This document shows positions 50,528-63,580 of a DNA stretch of 64,000 nucleotides, piece after piece. The position numbers were made by a program, and so were the translations under genes. The DNA is taken from positions 23,814,422-23,878,421 of the forward strand of contig HG738137.1 in NCBI GenBank assembly GCA_000499405.2. The letters are read 5' to 3'. Numbering within the stretch: the stretch's first letter is position 1; each line of letters starts with the position of its first letter. The stretch is from Onchocerca volvulus. Lineage: Eukaryota > Nematoda > Chromadorea > Rhabditida > Onchocercidae. The notes beneath the pieces are model-generated. The model worked only from the letters and a program-made list of their open reading frames with translations, searched no databases and was not told the DNA's origin.

Positions 50528-50605
50528 TTGCAAATAGAGTTTTTGTAGAATGAGAAGCGGGTAAAACAGAAAAAAAAAAAGCTAAATTGTGAGTGTACAA
50601 AGCAC
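50528..50605 (-). other. sup-12: Probable 5' untranslated exon of sup-12
   Basis: On the minus strand, TTTCAG is followed by a 78-base segment that ends at a GTAAGT donor. It lies 224 bases upstream of the sup-12 start and has no in-frame ATG leading into exon 1. The segment is pyrimidine-rich. Inferred from splice sites only. Confidence 0.35.
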
Positions 50606-50824
50606 CTGAAATTTATTCATTTATTAATTACAATATAAAATAGAAATTTAAATATAATTCAAAATTAAATAAAATGATTTAAGAATTAAAATTACAAACT
50701 GTTTGAAATTTTTTCGGCATAAATGATTCATGTTGAAGATGTAGTTTTGCAATCATCAAGAAAATACTGCTGTAATTGATTAATTGATTTATTGATTAGA
50801 TATGAATAAATAAGTTGAACTTAC

Positions 50825-50918
50825 CTTTAGCTAAGAAAATAAAAAAATAACACGGCACCGCAAGCGACACACAAACGACACAAAAAAGAATAGCACACGA
50901 AGAAGAACGAAATCACTC
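50825..50918 (-). other. sup-12: Probable distal 5' untranslated exon of sup-12
   Basis: A 94-base minus-strand segment between a TTTCAG acceptor and a GTAAGT donor. It is less AT-rich than its surroundings (GTGTCGTTTGTGTGTCGCTT). It contains no ATG. With the next exon it suggests that sup-12 transcription starts further upstream than its coding start. Confidence 0.35.
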
Positions 50919-51973
50919 CTGAAATTTTTCAACATTTTAAAATTGTTCTATTTCTTTTCTATTATGACATTGATTACAAAAGAATGGAAAATGAGCATAA
51001 GACAAGAAAGTAAGAAAAATATATGATAATAGGTGATAAAATTGAACAATATAAGAAAAAAAAATAAAACTGAACAATATAAAAGAAATTGAACAATGCT
51101 AAATTTGAAGTAAAAATTAGAGGAAAAAAAAAAGAAAGAAATAACAGGAAACGAATCAAAAATTATTATTGCTAAATGCTATAAATCGACGATATTCTTT
51201 TCCTAATTGCTTCATTTTAAACTTTCTCACTTTTTAAATGCATATGCAACGAAGCAACGCTTCCAATATCATTTGAGCATAAATAAAGAACAAAAAGAAA
51301 GGAAAAATCCGGGAAGAAAAAGTTTAATTGGATAATTAACTTATAATTTCTTTCTTTTTCGTAATTTTAAAAATTTTTCCTTCTGTTAAAATTGTCAATA
51401 AATAGAAGCAATGAATGCCAATAAATGAAATCAGGCGTGAGATAAACCAGTTCTTCATCTTTTCATTTTTTTTTTCTTTTTTATTTTTGAATATTTTCTG
51501 TAGATTTTCTTTTGGCATGAAAACACACTGATATCCAAATAAGATTTTTTAGAGAGAAAAGAAAAAGTTGAAGAAGCTGAAATATTGATGAAATGATTTT
51601 TGAGTAAAGATGACGAATTATTGTCAATTTTGCAATTCAAAAAGAGCCCATACAATTGCTAAACTAAAAAAAGAGAAGAAAAAGGCCCAGCTAAGCGGGC
51701 CAAAAACATGCATTTTCTTTTGAAATTCATGTGTTGTTGCTCAAAAATGCTCAATGAATATAATCCGCATTATTGTCATCGTCATACATAATACTTTCAT
51801 ATTTTGAACAAAACTATTGAACATTCACTTCCATTCACATACACAAACATGTAGTAATATTTCTCAAACAAATGAATCATTTATTATTTATTCATCCAAA
51901 TCTGGCATAAAGGCCTTTGTTCTCTCATCAATTCGCTTAAATAAACGTCCATTTCTTAAATTAACATACAGGA

Positions 51974-52037
51974 TGTATGAATATTCGTAGGCTTAGGCTT
52001 AGGCTTAGCCTAGCCTAAGCCTACGAATATGCATACA
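51974..52037. repeat. Palindromic interstitial telomere-repeat (TTAGGC) hairpin
   Basis: Three TTAGGC units read rightwards (about 51988-52006) and meet GCCTAA-type units read leftwards (52008-52022). The flanks extend the palindrome: TGTATGAATATTCGTAGG on the left and its reverse complement, with one mismatch, on the right. The whole 64-bp sequence folds back on itself. TTAGGC is the nematode telomeric repeat. Confidence 0.85.
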
Positions 52038-54569
52038 CATACAAACATACCTTAACACATTAAATAAAGTGCCAAGATACACGTATAAACATATTAATTT
52101 ATTGAAAATTGACGTAATCAAAATTTATCTTGATCGACTATTGGAATTTTCATGAAAGATTTTTTTGTTTTTTTCAAGCTATTGACATAATTAAAGTACA
52201 AATTTGACCAAGGATTAGGAATAACTTGATCGAGCATTAATATTTTAGTGAAAAAGTTTGTTTTTCGAAAAATTTGCTCCACATATTTTTTTTTTTGTTA
52301 AATAAGAATATCTGATTAGTTTTTTGCATTTTTCAATAAGAACGAAGAAATAAAGTAAGCATGCACAGAAATAAGAAAAGATAAATGATAGAGAGAATTA
52401 GCCCATGAAAAGTTTGATAAAATCACTGACTAAAATGGTGACAGGAAGGACTCGAAAAGTTAGGAAAAGGATGTTAAGAGGTAGTTAAACAAGTGACAGA
52501 GAGGATAAAAAGAACTGAGGACGAGATAATTAGGAATGGCTTAAAAGGTGACAGAGGTGACAATGAAAATTGAGGAGAGGAAAGGAAAAATTGAGCATAA
52601 GGCAAATTAAGCTTGCATTTAATGATGGAAAACATCACAAATGCCTGTTGGATTAAATATATTTGATTTATTTCATTTTAACCGAATTTCCTTCTGTTTC
52701 ACTTCTCTTCATTTTATTCTTACTTTTTGCTTTTTTTTTTCTTTCCAAAAAATTTCCTTTTTTCGAAGTTTTTGGTTGGAAAAAAAAAAAAAAGAAAGAA
52801 TCATGTAAATTTTATATTACATTACTGTTGAATTTGAATAGATTTAAACATTTGGTAGTTTTTTGATTTTTTAACGAATTTGAAGAAATTTTTCTTATTT
52901 CATTGCTGTTTTTTGCGAAAAGCAATTTGTATTTATTTTTGCCAAAAGTAATTTGTATTTTTAAAATCTTTCGTAGTATTAATCAAGATATAATATAATT
53001 CTTAAACAATAGTAGAATTTTAATAATATTTAAAATATATCGCAACAATTTATTAGAAGGAATGATGCATTTTTCATCGAAATTTTTCTTGTTTAAACAT
53101 TTCAAATTTTAATAATCAATTTGATTAAAAAAGTTGGAAAGAAAAAATCGAAGAAATTATTTCATCGAAATAATAGGCTTATTAAAGATATTTCTGAACT
53201 GGAAATAATGCAAAATAATGCATGAAAAGAAAATAAATAAAGTTTGAAAAAAAAATTTTTTTTTTTTTCATAATAAATGTTTCACATAATAGACATACAG
53301 TCAACAAATACAAACATAAATCGCATAAATATACATTTATAGGTTCTATACTAAATTGAATATCAATCGCTGATACACAAATTTATCTTAAAAGGCAAAC
53401 CACCGTCTTTTAAAACTGGAGTTGATGAAGTTATCAGAAGATAATTTGTCAATAATAACTTATAGATATATAAGAATAGGGATAAATAAAAAAAGAACAG
53501 GAAAAAGTTAGGAAAAGGTTAAGACTTTTAGGTTAATGGAAGGGGAAGGGAAAGGTTAAAACGATAGAAAAGGAATGAAGAAGAGAAAGGTCAAGATGAT
53601 ATGGGAATATTATCAAAAGGAAATATCCATCAAGTAATCATAATCAGTTAACATTAAACAAGAAGACAGATGACAATAAGCTAACCAATAATCGTTTTCT
53701 TTTTCTAATACTGAAAAGAAATATTGATAAAATGAGCAATTTTAAATGAATCAAGCAACGATAAAATGTTAAGATAATTTCATTGATAATCCAAATTAGA
53801 ACTAAATTAAATTTTGCTCAGTTGAAATTTACAAATAGATGAAATTATGATGATTATAAAGTATTTAATGAGACAAATACAAAAAAAAAAAAAAGAAAAA
53901 AAAAACCATGATAATTATATTTAATGATTTCCTTTTCTAAGTATTTTGCACAAGAAATATGTCAACGATTGACTAACTGAAAATTATTCATGCAATAACT
54001 GCTCGCTAAAAAGGATATGACAAATTGATTAGCTCATATCATTTTCACAAAATTGTCGTATTTTATAATAATAAATTGTTACTAATATTTGAGCATATTT
54101 ATGAAAAAGAAAGCAAATCAAACAAGCTTTATGAACTTTGCCTAACTGTATTGTTTGTATGTTTTCCTTATTCTTTATTATTTGCTATAAATAAATTAAA
54201 ATGGTATTTAATGAACATCTCAGTAAAGATTTTCAAATAAAGAATTTTAAATCAACCTAAAATTCGTAATTCTTTTGAAAATTCATCAATTTCTAAGAAA
54301 AAATAGCGTGGCAGCTTAGCTTTCAAAAGAATATATAAAATAAAAAAAGACGAATTCAGAAGGGATCTCGTTTATTTACTCATTTTTCTTTTTTCAGATT
54401 TTTGTTTTTAAGTAAAACTTACAAACTTATAAAACATAAAATTAAGCTAGTGCAAAAAATTTTTAAAATCATACTATTTTTTAAAACCAATTTCATTCTT
54501 AGAGTTAAATTTTACGGAAAAAATTTCCGAAAAATTATTATAATTCCCAAGATTCCCAAATTAAATTAC

Positions 54570-54618
54570 CAATGATATATATATATATATTTTATGTATT
54601 CTTATATATATATATAAG
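54570..54618. repeat. Paired TA microsatellite
   Basis: Two short TA runs separated by TTTTATGTATTCTTA. Confidence 0.85.
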
Positions 54619-56120
54619 TGCTATTGATTTATAAAGCTTAAATAATTCAAGAATCCTAAAGACCTTGGAAATTTTTAAAAATTTTAGAAGAATTTTAGAA
54701 AATGTCAAAAACAAGTATTCGTTAAAATTAAAAAATTTTTTGAAAAATATCAAGTTTAAAAATTTACTTTCATTTTCATTTTTCAGTTTTGTAATACATA
54801 TTTATTCATTAATAAAATGTAATATAAATGATATCAGAGAAAGAAATGGAATCAAATTACTTGTTTCCATATAAAATGGTCATATTTCCATTTGGCTTCT
54901 TTAAATTTCACTTGGCTTAATGACAATTTTCATCTTAAATCCAATCAACGTATTCAAAAAAATATATATATATCCACTTGAAGCTTTAATTTTCAGAAGT
55001 AAACACATAAATAATAAATGGAAATGACTGATTAAATTTAATGAATGATAACTAATAATATCTGACAAATACAACAATTATAAAAGTCAAATTTTGAAGT
55101 TCATCACTAATTTCTTATGATATGATAATATATAAATTAATATTCCTTTTAACTAAATAAATAAATTTAACCTAATATCAGTATAATAGAAGTAACAAAG
55201 GTGGTGATTGATTAAATTTACCGAATGATAAATAATAACATGTGATAAATGTTAACATTTTACAAATTTCAAAATTTTCAAGATTTATCAATAATTCATT
55301 ATGATATAATATCATGCATTATAATAATTAATATTCTTCCTAACTAAATAAATAAATTCCATCTAAACTTATCATTATCATCATCATCACTACTATTTCT
55401 TATTATTTTTATCCTATATTTTTCTTCAGAAAACTAGTTAATTGCATTTATTTCTTATACTTTAAGCATACAAATATAATAATAAAGCGAAGAAAATGGA
55501 AAATGAAATGAAAGAATTAGTCATGTTTCATATTTTTTTTCGATTTGTAACCATCGATCATTTTATTTTATCATCAACATCATTATTACCATTATTATTG
55601 CTATTGATAAGAGCAACATAACTGGTTAACTCATTCAAGCAGTAAACATTGGAAATTAAATGATTTATGAAAAATAAACGGCAACGACAACAATACCAAG
55701 ACCATTATTATTTCAATGAATTTCATCAAAATTTTGATAACTGATGAAACTTGTTATGAATTATTGGCCTTTTATTACTAGTTCATTATAATTCTAAAGA
55801 ATAAATAAACCTTTATAGGAATAAAATGAAATAAAACAAATAAAGAGCAAGAAAGAGATGAAAAATGATAATACTTATCATCAATATTATCACTAATTGA
55901 TAAATAGCTAATCAATTAATAATGTAAAATATTTATTAATGTCTGGTCGGATAATTGTAAATATTCGAAGTGCAAAAAAAGAAATACTGAACAAAGAATG
56001 GAAATTTAATTCATGCCTATGATCAATACTGTAAATATAATCACTAATTAATTCAAAACTACGAACAAATTGAATAATTTAATTGAGGAAACGGAAAAGA
56101 ATCGCTGATGATGAAGAAGA

Positions 56121-56163
<43 letters not shown>
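56121..56163. repeat. GAT trinucleotide microsatellite
   Basis: Fourteen uninterrupted ATG/GAT units, followed by imperfect GAA-rich sequence. A related TCA/ATC-rich patch lies at about 56370-56395. Confidence 0.95.
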
Positions 56164-56164
<1 letters not shown>

Positions 56165-58489
56165 GATAAAGACTGGTAGAAGAAGAAGAAGATAAACGAG
56201 AATTAATTATGTGTAGGAATAGAGGCAGCAGGTTTTTGATTGAAAAGTTGATCTTAAATGAAGATTGTCAAACAAACAATAATAATGATAAAATAGTGAA
56301 TTAACTGTTAGTAACAATAATAATAATACTAAATAATAGTGAGCAATAATGATAATAATACTAATATCAACATCATCATCATCATTATCATCAACAAAAA
56401 TAGCAGTAATAGCAATAGCAATAACGACAACAATGACAGATTTCATCTGAAGTTCGGATATTTATTTGATTTGCTTTTGTTGTCTTCTCGTCTTTGATTG
56501 ATAAAAAGGAAGCAGTTTGACAACTTTCCATCAATTCTATTCAAATGAAATCCATTATCAATCTATCTTTACTTACTAACTATCACTTTTCTTTTCTATT
56601 ACATATTTATATTTCTACTCTTTCCAAACTTTCAGACATTCAATCTCTTTTGCTTTTTCAATCAATTAGCAATTAGACAATAATCGAAATACTAATTCTT
56701 TTACTTATTTACATCTTTAAAAGAAGTTATTATTATTATTGCATGCGTAATAATATTATATAGCAAACAAGATTAGCGCAAAAATTATTTATAATACATT
56801 TATCCATAATATATTTCCATACATCGATGAAAGTCATAAAATTAACTATCAGTCTCTTTTATTTTTCAATCAATTAACAATTCTTATTGTATGCGTAATA
56901 TTTACATAACAATTAAGATTCATGCCAAAGTTGTACATATATAAAATTAATTGCATCTTAATTGATAAACATCTAATACTTAAAGTTGCAAGATCCTATA
57001 ATTGTTGCTATCTTATAGAAATATATTAAACTATTTATGGTTTGTTATCATTATTATTATCATTGATATTAACATTAAAAATTTTTCTAGAATACTTCGT
57101 CTTATTACAATGCACATTTTTATAATTTGTCGTTTCGTTTTGTAAAAAGTTGTAAAATTTTCTATTGATGTTTTAAAAATGTTTTCCATAAATAAATTTC
57201 AGAAATTTGTGCCATTTACTTGATGAAGAGATTTTAAACAGTGTAAAGATAGAATACATTTTATATTTTTTTAACAAACACCAACAAGATTTAGCTTAAA
57301 CTGCTTGAAAATTTGGTACCATGTTTTTGCACTAACAAATCTTATTTCTTAAAATCTATTTTTAAAAAAATTTTTGAATATGAGTCGTTTAGCATTGAAC
57401 AATTGTCGATTATGTTGTATAACAGCTCTTAAATTTTCAAATAAGTGCTGTTATATTAGACTAGAATTGCGATCTTAAACTTAATTCATTTCTTGATAAG
57501 TTTATGAATATATAATAAGGAATGAGGGATAAGAAAAAATTGAAATGAAAATTTAGTATGTTGATAACAAAAATTTAGATATGTTTAAAAAGATTAAATA
57601 GGGCAGATTAGAACTTTTCGAAAGAAAAATTTTTTATTTTTGAAAACTTAATTTTTCAAAAACTTCCACTTCAAGCAAATAATTATAAACTTCTTATTCG
57701 AAATATAATTTCAAATTAATAGCACATTTAAGTTTAAGGGAAGAAAAATTGCTAATACGTGGATAAATGAAGATAGCTAATCTAAGAATAAAATTTAGAC
57801 TAAAAATTCGAAACTAATACAATTTAAACAAATAATTGCAATAGCATTAAGCAAGGGAATAAAAATTTTCAAAATGAAGCAACGACAGAATTTTATGCAG
57901 GATGAAATCTGGATGGATTATTCGAAAACTAATATAGAAATATTGGCTAATTCAGATTTGGAGGATGTGAAGTACCCTAGGATTTATTTGGTAAATTGAT
58001 AATTGGGTTTTTTTTAAGAGGACTATTGATATATATTCTGTGATATTAGATACTGTCTGATAAAATGTGGTAAGAAATGATTGTTAAGACTTGTTGGATA
58101 GTTGGATGAGATTGGATGGAATGGTGAAGAAGTTGGTAGTGTGGAAATGATGTGTAATCGTCATCATTTATTACAGCAAATCGGGTACTGCGATATTTTG
58201 AAAGTAAGCACAGAAGACGGTAAGAAGAGTTGAGGGTTAGTGATTAGTGTTAGTTAACTAGCAATCCTTCTAACGAATGAGAAGATGAAGAAGCAGCATT
58301 TCACTTCTCAGCAATCTTTGAAATTGAAGAAGTGATATTTGTTTACAAAATGAGGAGTGGGAGTAGGGAGAATGGATGAAAGAGGAGAGAGAGGAGGTGG
58401 AGGAGAGGTACACTGATTGCACTGGGATGTATTAACTGCTGCAAGTTGAAGGATCTCGAACAACTTCAAAATATAAGAACCACAAGTTT

Positions 58490-58935
58490 GTTAAACAGGC
58501 ATATATTTTCTACCCACGCATCCGTCTACACAAATATATATGTGTGCATTCTAAAAAATAAGGTACCATAAGTTGAAGAGGCACACTATCCACGCATCCA
58601 TCTACACAAATATATATACAAATGCATGCATTATACGAATAAGTTACCATAAATTCAGGACATATCTATCTGCTATTCACATCAACCTACACAATATATA
58701 TACATACGTTATGGTACCATAAATTAAGGAAGCACAAATCTATGACCAAGCATCAGCCCACACAGAAATATATATGTACGTGCATTATACGAATAAGGTA
58801 CCATAAGTTGAGAAAGCATTACGTGTACCCACGCACACGTGCATTATAGAAATGAGGCACCATAGGTTGAGGAAGCACTACCCACGCACACGTGCATTAT
58901 AGAAATGAGGTACCATAGGTTGAGGAAGCACATAT
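58490..58935. repeat. Imperfect minisatellite, about 60-100 bp units
   Basis: Recurrent modules in fixed order: CCACGCATCC, TACACAAATATATAT, GTGCATTATACGAATAAGG, then TACCATAAGTTGAGGAAGCA. Earlier units are about 100 bp. The last two (from about 58835) are shortened and nearly identical, with CCCACGCACACGTGCATTAT followed by AGAAATGAGG. No coding potential is seen. Confidence 0.85.
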
Positions 58936-59454
58936 ATGTAAATATATATGTATGCTCGTATATTATATAAATATATGCATAAAATTTCAATATTAGTTGG
59001 TAGCTATAAAATGTAAACATGCGAACAAATATAATTTAAAAAATATTTCAAATAATAAATTCAATGTTAGATGAAAAATTAAAAAATTAGCAACAGGAAT
59101 TGATTGGATATTAAAATATTAAAGAATTGTTTTCTTTTTTTTCTCTTTTTTTATCCAAAAGTATCAGCAGTAATAATTTTGCAATAAATATGGTGATTAA
59201 CTTTAAATTTTGAATTCTATAAAAAGCCAGAAATCATTTTTTTTTCTGAGTTTTGAAAATTTTGGTCCGTCATATGTAACATGTCATTTAACGAAAGACA
59301 ATATTATTTTAGCAATAGCAATAGTAAGGACTAAATATTTTTGCCATATAAGTAAGTAATATTTTTCGAAATTTTCAAACAGTTTTAAAAAGATTTCTGT
59401 TTTAAATTGTTGAACATTTAATTTTTAAATTAGCCAAAATACTCTTAATATTAA

Positions 59455-59985
59455 TGAATTTAGATAAAATGAAAAAGATTAGATAAATCGATTAGAATAA
59501 ATTTAAATTAAATAGGTTCTTATTGATTTAGATAGAATGGGAAAAATTAGATAAATTAAATAAAAGTAATTTTTGGATTAAGTAATTTGAAATTCTTACA
59601 AAAGGTATGTGATCAGGGTTCCAACTTGCAAATTATGAGATGAGGGAGGTTCTGATCAAGTTAAAGTCAGACTGTATTGAAGATATTATCGCTCGGCCTA
59701 ACTTATTATTCCCTTACTCATTTTATTAAATTGGTGACACAATAAAAATGTAGATAAAATCGAAAGGATCAGATAAATCGATAGTCGATAAAAATAAATT
59801 TGGGTTAAATAATTTGCCATAGATTTAAATAAAATGTAAAAGGATTAGATAGATCAATATGAAACTTAGAATAGCTTGAATAGTTTTCTAGTTGGACAAA
59901 TCAATAAATCGATAGGGATAAGTTTAAATTTGAAAGTCGAAATAAATTTAGATAGAATGAAAAAGGATTCAATAAATTGAACTAA
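59455..59985. repeat. Diverged tandem repeat split by an unrelated block
   Basis: Units resembling TAGATAAAATGAAAAAGGAT followed by TAGATAAATCGATAG and AATAAATTTAAATTAAAT recur at about 59460, 59530, 59752, 59825 and 59950. A more GC-rich block at about 59600-59745, without this motif, interrupts the array. Confidence 0.65.
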
Positions 59986-62900
59986 TAATACAAGAATTTA
60001 AGCTATCGAAGATATGCGCACAGACAGACACATACACACTACAACAGCTGTTTCTTCATTTTTATATATAATACACTTATCATTCTATCTATCCATTTGC
60101 TTCAACTATCGATAAAGCTTCCGTACTTTTTTTTTTTTTTTTTGCTAAACTAAAAGATGAAAATGATTCGTCAGTATTTGAAAAAAAGAGAAAAAGACAT
60201 ATTTTATTTCTCTTCTTTTTCTTCTAAAAATTTTTCTTTCTTCCAGTTTCATTTCTCTCTCTAAATGTCATAATTTGAGAATGAAACAAAAAAAAAATTT
60301 TTTTTTCTTCAAAAAATTTATAAACTAATACATTTTTTTTCAAGCCAATTCATAATCATTAAAAAATCAAAGGTAAAAAAAAAGGGAATTAACTATTTTG
60401 CCCGTGTGAAAAATTTCATTACCGTTTGATTTATTTGATTAAATTGAAAAATATTTTCAAAAGATGATTTTTTAATTTGGTAATTTTTCCAAATTATGAA
60501 GCAAAACAATAAAAATAAAAATAAAATGAAATAAAATAATTTTTAATAGAAATTAGTTTTGAATACTCTGCAAAAAAAAAATTGCAAATTTTTTTTTTCA
60601 AATCTTTATTTTAAAAAATAAATAGAGTCTATTTTACATTATTTTTCTCTTCCTCCCTCTTTTTCTCTCAATTCTTTTTGCAATTATGAAAGAAAATGAT
60701 TTATTAACTAGCATAAACTTCAACTAAGAGTTTCAAATAGCTAATTCTGTCATATAATATCGAATAAACATGAATAATAAAGAAGTTATTAACGATGAAA
60801 TTTTTAATTGATTCAAAATTTATAAATTTCAACTTCTTCTTTTCGATTATTAAGAGCGAAAATTTTAATCAATTCGAAATTTATAAATTTGAACTGAAGT
60901 TTAGTGTGTTATTTCCACTTGATCTACCACAATTTTTTATTTTGATCCAGTCAAAAAATCAAATTAAGAAACTAATTTTGCTTTCTTCACATTTAAAAAT
61001 CATCAAAAACAAAATAATAAGATATATATTTCTTTTAATTCTATACTTCTAATTATATAATTCATTCATTATGAATATATGCCTATGTACGTCTTATTAC
61101 AGTAATGATATTCTGATTGCATCTGATTACAGTAAAAATAATCTATTAGCCGATTGATTAATAAACTGATAATAATCTGTCAGCTGATTGATTAATTTAT
61201 CTAAATGCTGCAACTATCTTGCAGTTCATTATGCGAGAAATTATGCAAAGGATATCACACAAAAATTCTTCGTAAAATAATTTCGTTCTACCAAGATTTC
61301 TCGGTCCAGTGGAGGGAAAGAGAAAAAAAGAGAAAGAGAGAGGGAAAAAACGAAAAATCGATTCTACTTATTCCATATTATCGAGTTATCTTAGTAAAAT
61401 GAAATAATCTTGATTTTATCCAGCAAAGTGTATTTATCAACAGACGCACTCTGCTAGAAAAAAAAAAGGCAAGAAATTTAAAAAAAAGTACCATGATTTC
61501 ATCCATTTCATTTATTAATAAATGAAAACATCATAATTTATTGATTGATTCATTTAAAATATTCGAATCATTATTATAAATCAAGATCAAAACCCAAAAC
61601 CCATACTAATTGAATATCTGAAAAAAAAATCCCGTCAATATGGTTGAGTAGTTTAATTTTTTTATTCATTTTATAAATGCTATGAAATAATCATTGTATA
61701 CAAACGTAACGAGTACTACTATATTTACAAATTAGTACATTGCAATGGGTAAAAACTAAATTACGAAAGTTGAAACAAGAAATTTTGGTTTTAACTTATT
61801 AATAAAATTGAAAAAAAATTACAAATAGTCATTTATATAGCGTATAAGAACAATAATTACTTGTATGATATATAAAAAATTGATTAAATTTGACAAGTTG
61901 GCAAACAAATACAATTAAGACGATAAATAATTTGATTATAAATTAAACAAGTAAGAAGATTAAAAAACTTGCGTACGATTTATTTTAATTCATTTAATAC
62001 ACTTTTCAGTTCCAACTTATGTTGATAAAATAAAGTTATCTTCACTTGAATTTAGTTAAACCAAGTATTAACATCTAAAAAAATTTTTGATTTAACTTAT
62101 TAATCATAAAATGAGTAATGACTAAGCCCTTAAGTATCCACTTAATCAAAAACGTTAAACTTTCCTACACCTAAGCTTGATTTAATTTAATTTAAATGCA
62201 CAATATAAAATTTGATTTCGATTAAATTTAATTACAAAATGCCTATATAATATAATTTCATTCAAATGAAAGGATTTAATTGTAATTTCAGCGTACATTT
62301 TTTTTTTTTTTGTGATACTTTATTACGAAGAAAAAAATAAGTTGTTAAAAGAAAAAAAATTGAAAGGATTAAAATGAAAATTAAAACTTCATTAAAAGGA
62401 AAAAAAAATACTTCAGCATGCAATCTGATTTCTAATTTCAATATGTTTTTTAAATTTCCCAAGCAAATAACAAATAATTTTCCATTTAAATCTGATTTTT
62501 GATTTGGTTAAGCATTTAATTTGAAATTTTTTCATTCAAATCCCGTGTAAATCAGTTTAATTTAATATATTCGAATGAATTAAGAAAAATCTGATAAATC
62601 TTTTTGTAAGTTTAATAAACAAAAAGAAAAAACGTTTAAATTATAAAATTTTCTTAAACTGATTTTTTTGCACAAAATTGATAATTGCGATTATAGAAGT
62701 AAATGGACAAAAATGATTTTAATTTATAAAATTTTCAAAGAAATAAATATGAACGGTACTTTGGGGATAGATTAGTTTAGTACAGCAAAATAGGCGAACA
62801 AATGGAGAATTGATATTGTTCGTTTTAAAGAGTACTTATTTAAATTTATAATACTGAAAAGAAAAAACTTGTATATTAGTGTTTTTGAAAAGCATGAAAA

Positions 62901-63506
62901 CATTTCGTCAATAAAATATGATAATAGCTCGTTAAATTCAAAAGAACACACATGCATTCGTCATTTATTCAAATATAATTTTACTTAAACAATAATCCAT
63001 TTTAATTAATTTAATAATATTTTCAAATATATTTACAGTTAGCTATCGCAGCTATAAATTTATGAGAAATAATCCCAAGAGAATTTCAGATTTGAAATTA
63101 TAATTGTATAAATTTAATGATTAAGAGTGGAATAAAATATTCTCCATGAATCCTTTTTTTATTCAATATTATATTAATTGATATTTAATGACTTGTCTTT
63201 TACATGTAATTTTCAATATTTATTCGGCACTTAAATACTTAACATTATAAATATTTTACTTAAATAATATTACGTATAAGTTGTCTAAATAAAAATAATG
63301 TGAGCACTAATTTTAATAATTTATTCAATAACTTCACATAATACGATTTTTTTCATTTTTATATAATTATTGTATTAGTGGTTAATTATTTGCTTGTTCA
63401 TTATCAATTTAGATTCAGATGAATCTGTTATCATAGTAACAAAAGCTTGAAAAAAATATAAAGCGAAATCAATCTTGAAAATAATACAGTCATATATATT
63501 TAAAAT

Positions 63507-63580
63507 TTAAATTGGGAATTTTTTTTTCCGTGCATCTTCGATTTCTTCCGTAATTCGCTTCGATGAAATCCTTATCATTC
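63507..63580 (-). other. Possible terminal exon of a gene extending beyond the window
   Basis: On the minus strand TAATTTGCAG is followed by a 74-base segment that is less AT-rich than its flanks. It stays open in two frames to stop codons: one reads RISSKRITEEIEDARKKKF then stop at 63507-63509, the other NDKDFIEANYGRNRRCTEKK and onward. A candidate upstream exon lies at 63838-63879. No family is recognised. Confidence 0.3.

Larger units (their letters stand above)
50919..63506. other. Long gene-free region upstream of sup-12
   Basis: About 12.6 kb of AT-rich sequence with no coding exon that I can support. The open frames are short and Phe/Lys/Asn/Ile-biased. It contains the telomere-repeat hairpin, TA and GAT microsatellites, a minisatellite and diverged tandem repeats, all listed separately. 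By position it probably holds the sup-12 promoter and enhancers, but no specific element was identified. Confidence 0.5.

Noticed and set aside
56207..56446. Minus-strand hydrophobic/Asp-rich 79-codon frame
   Set aside because: Translation of ATC/GAT microsatellite DNA with no splice context.
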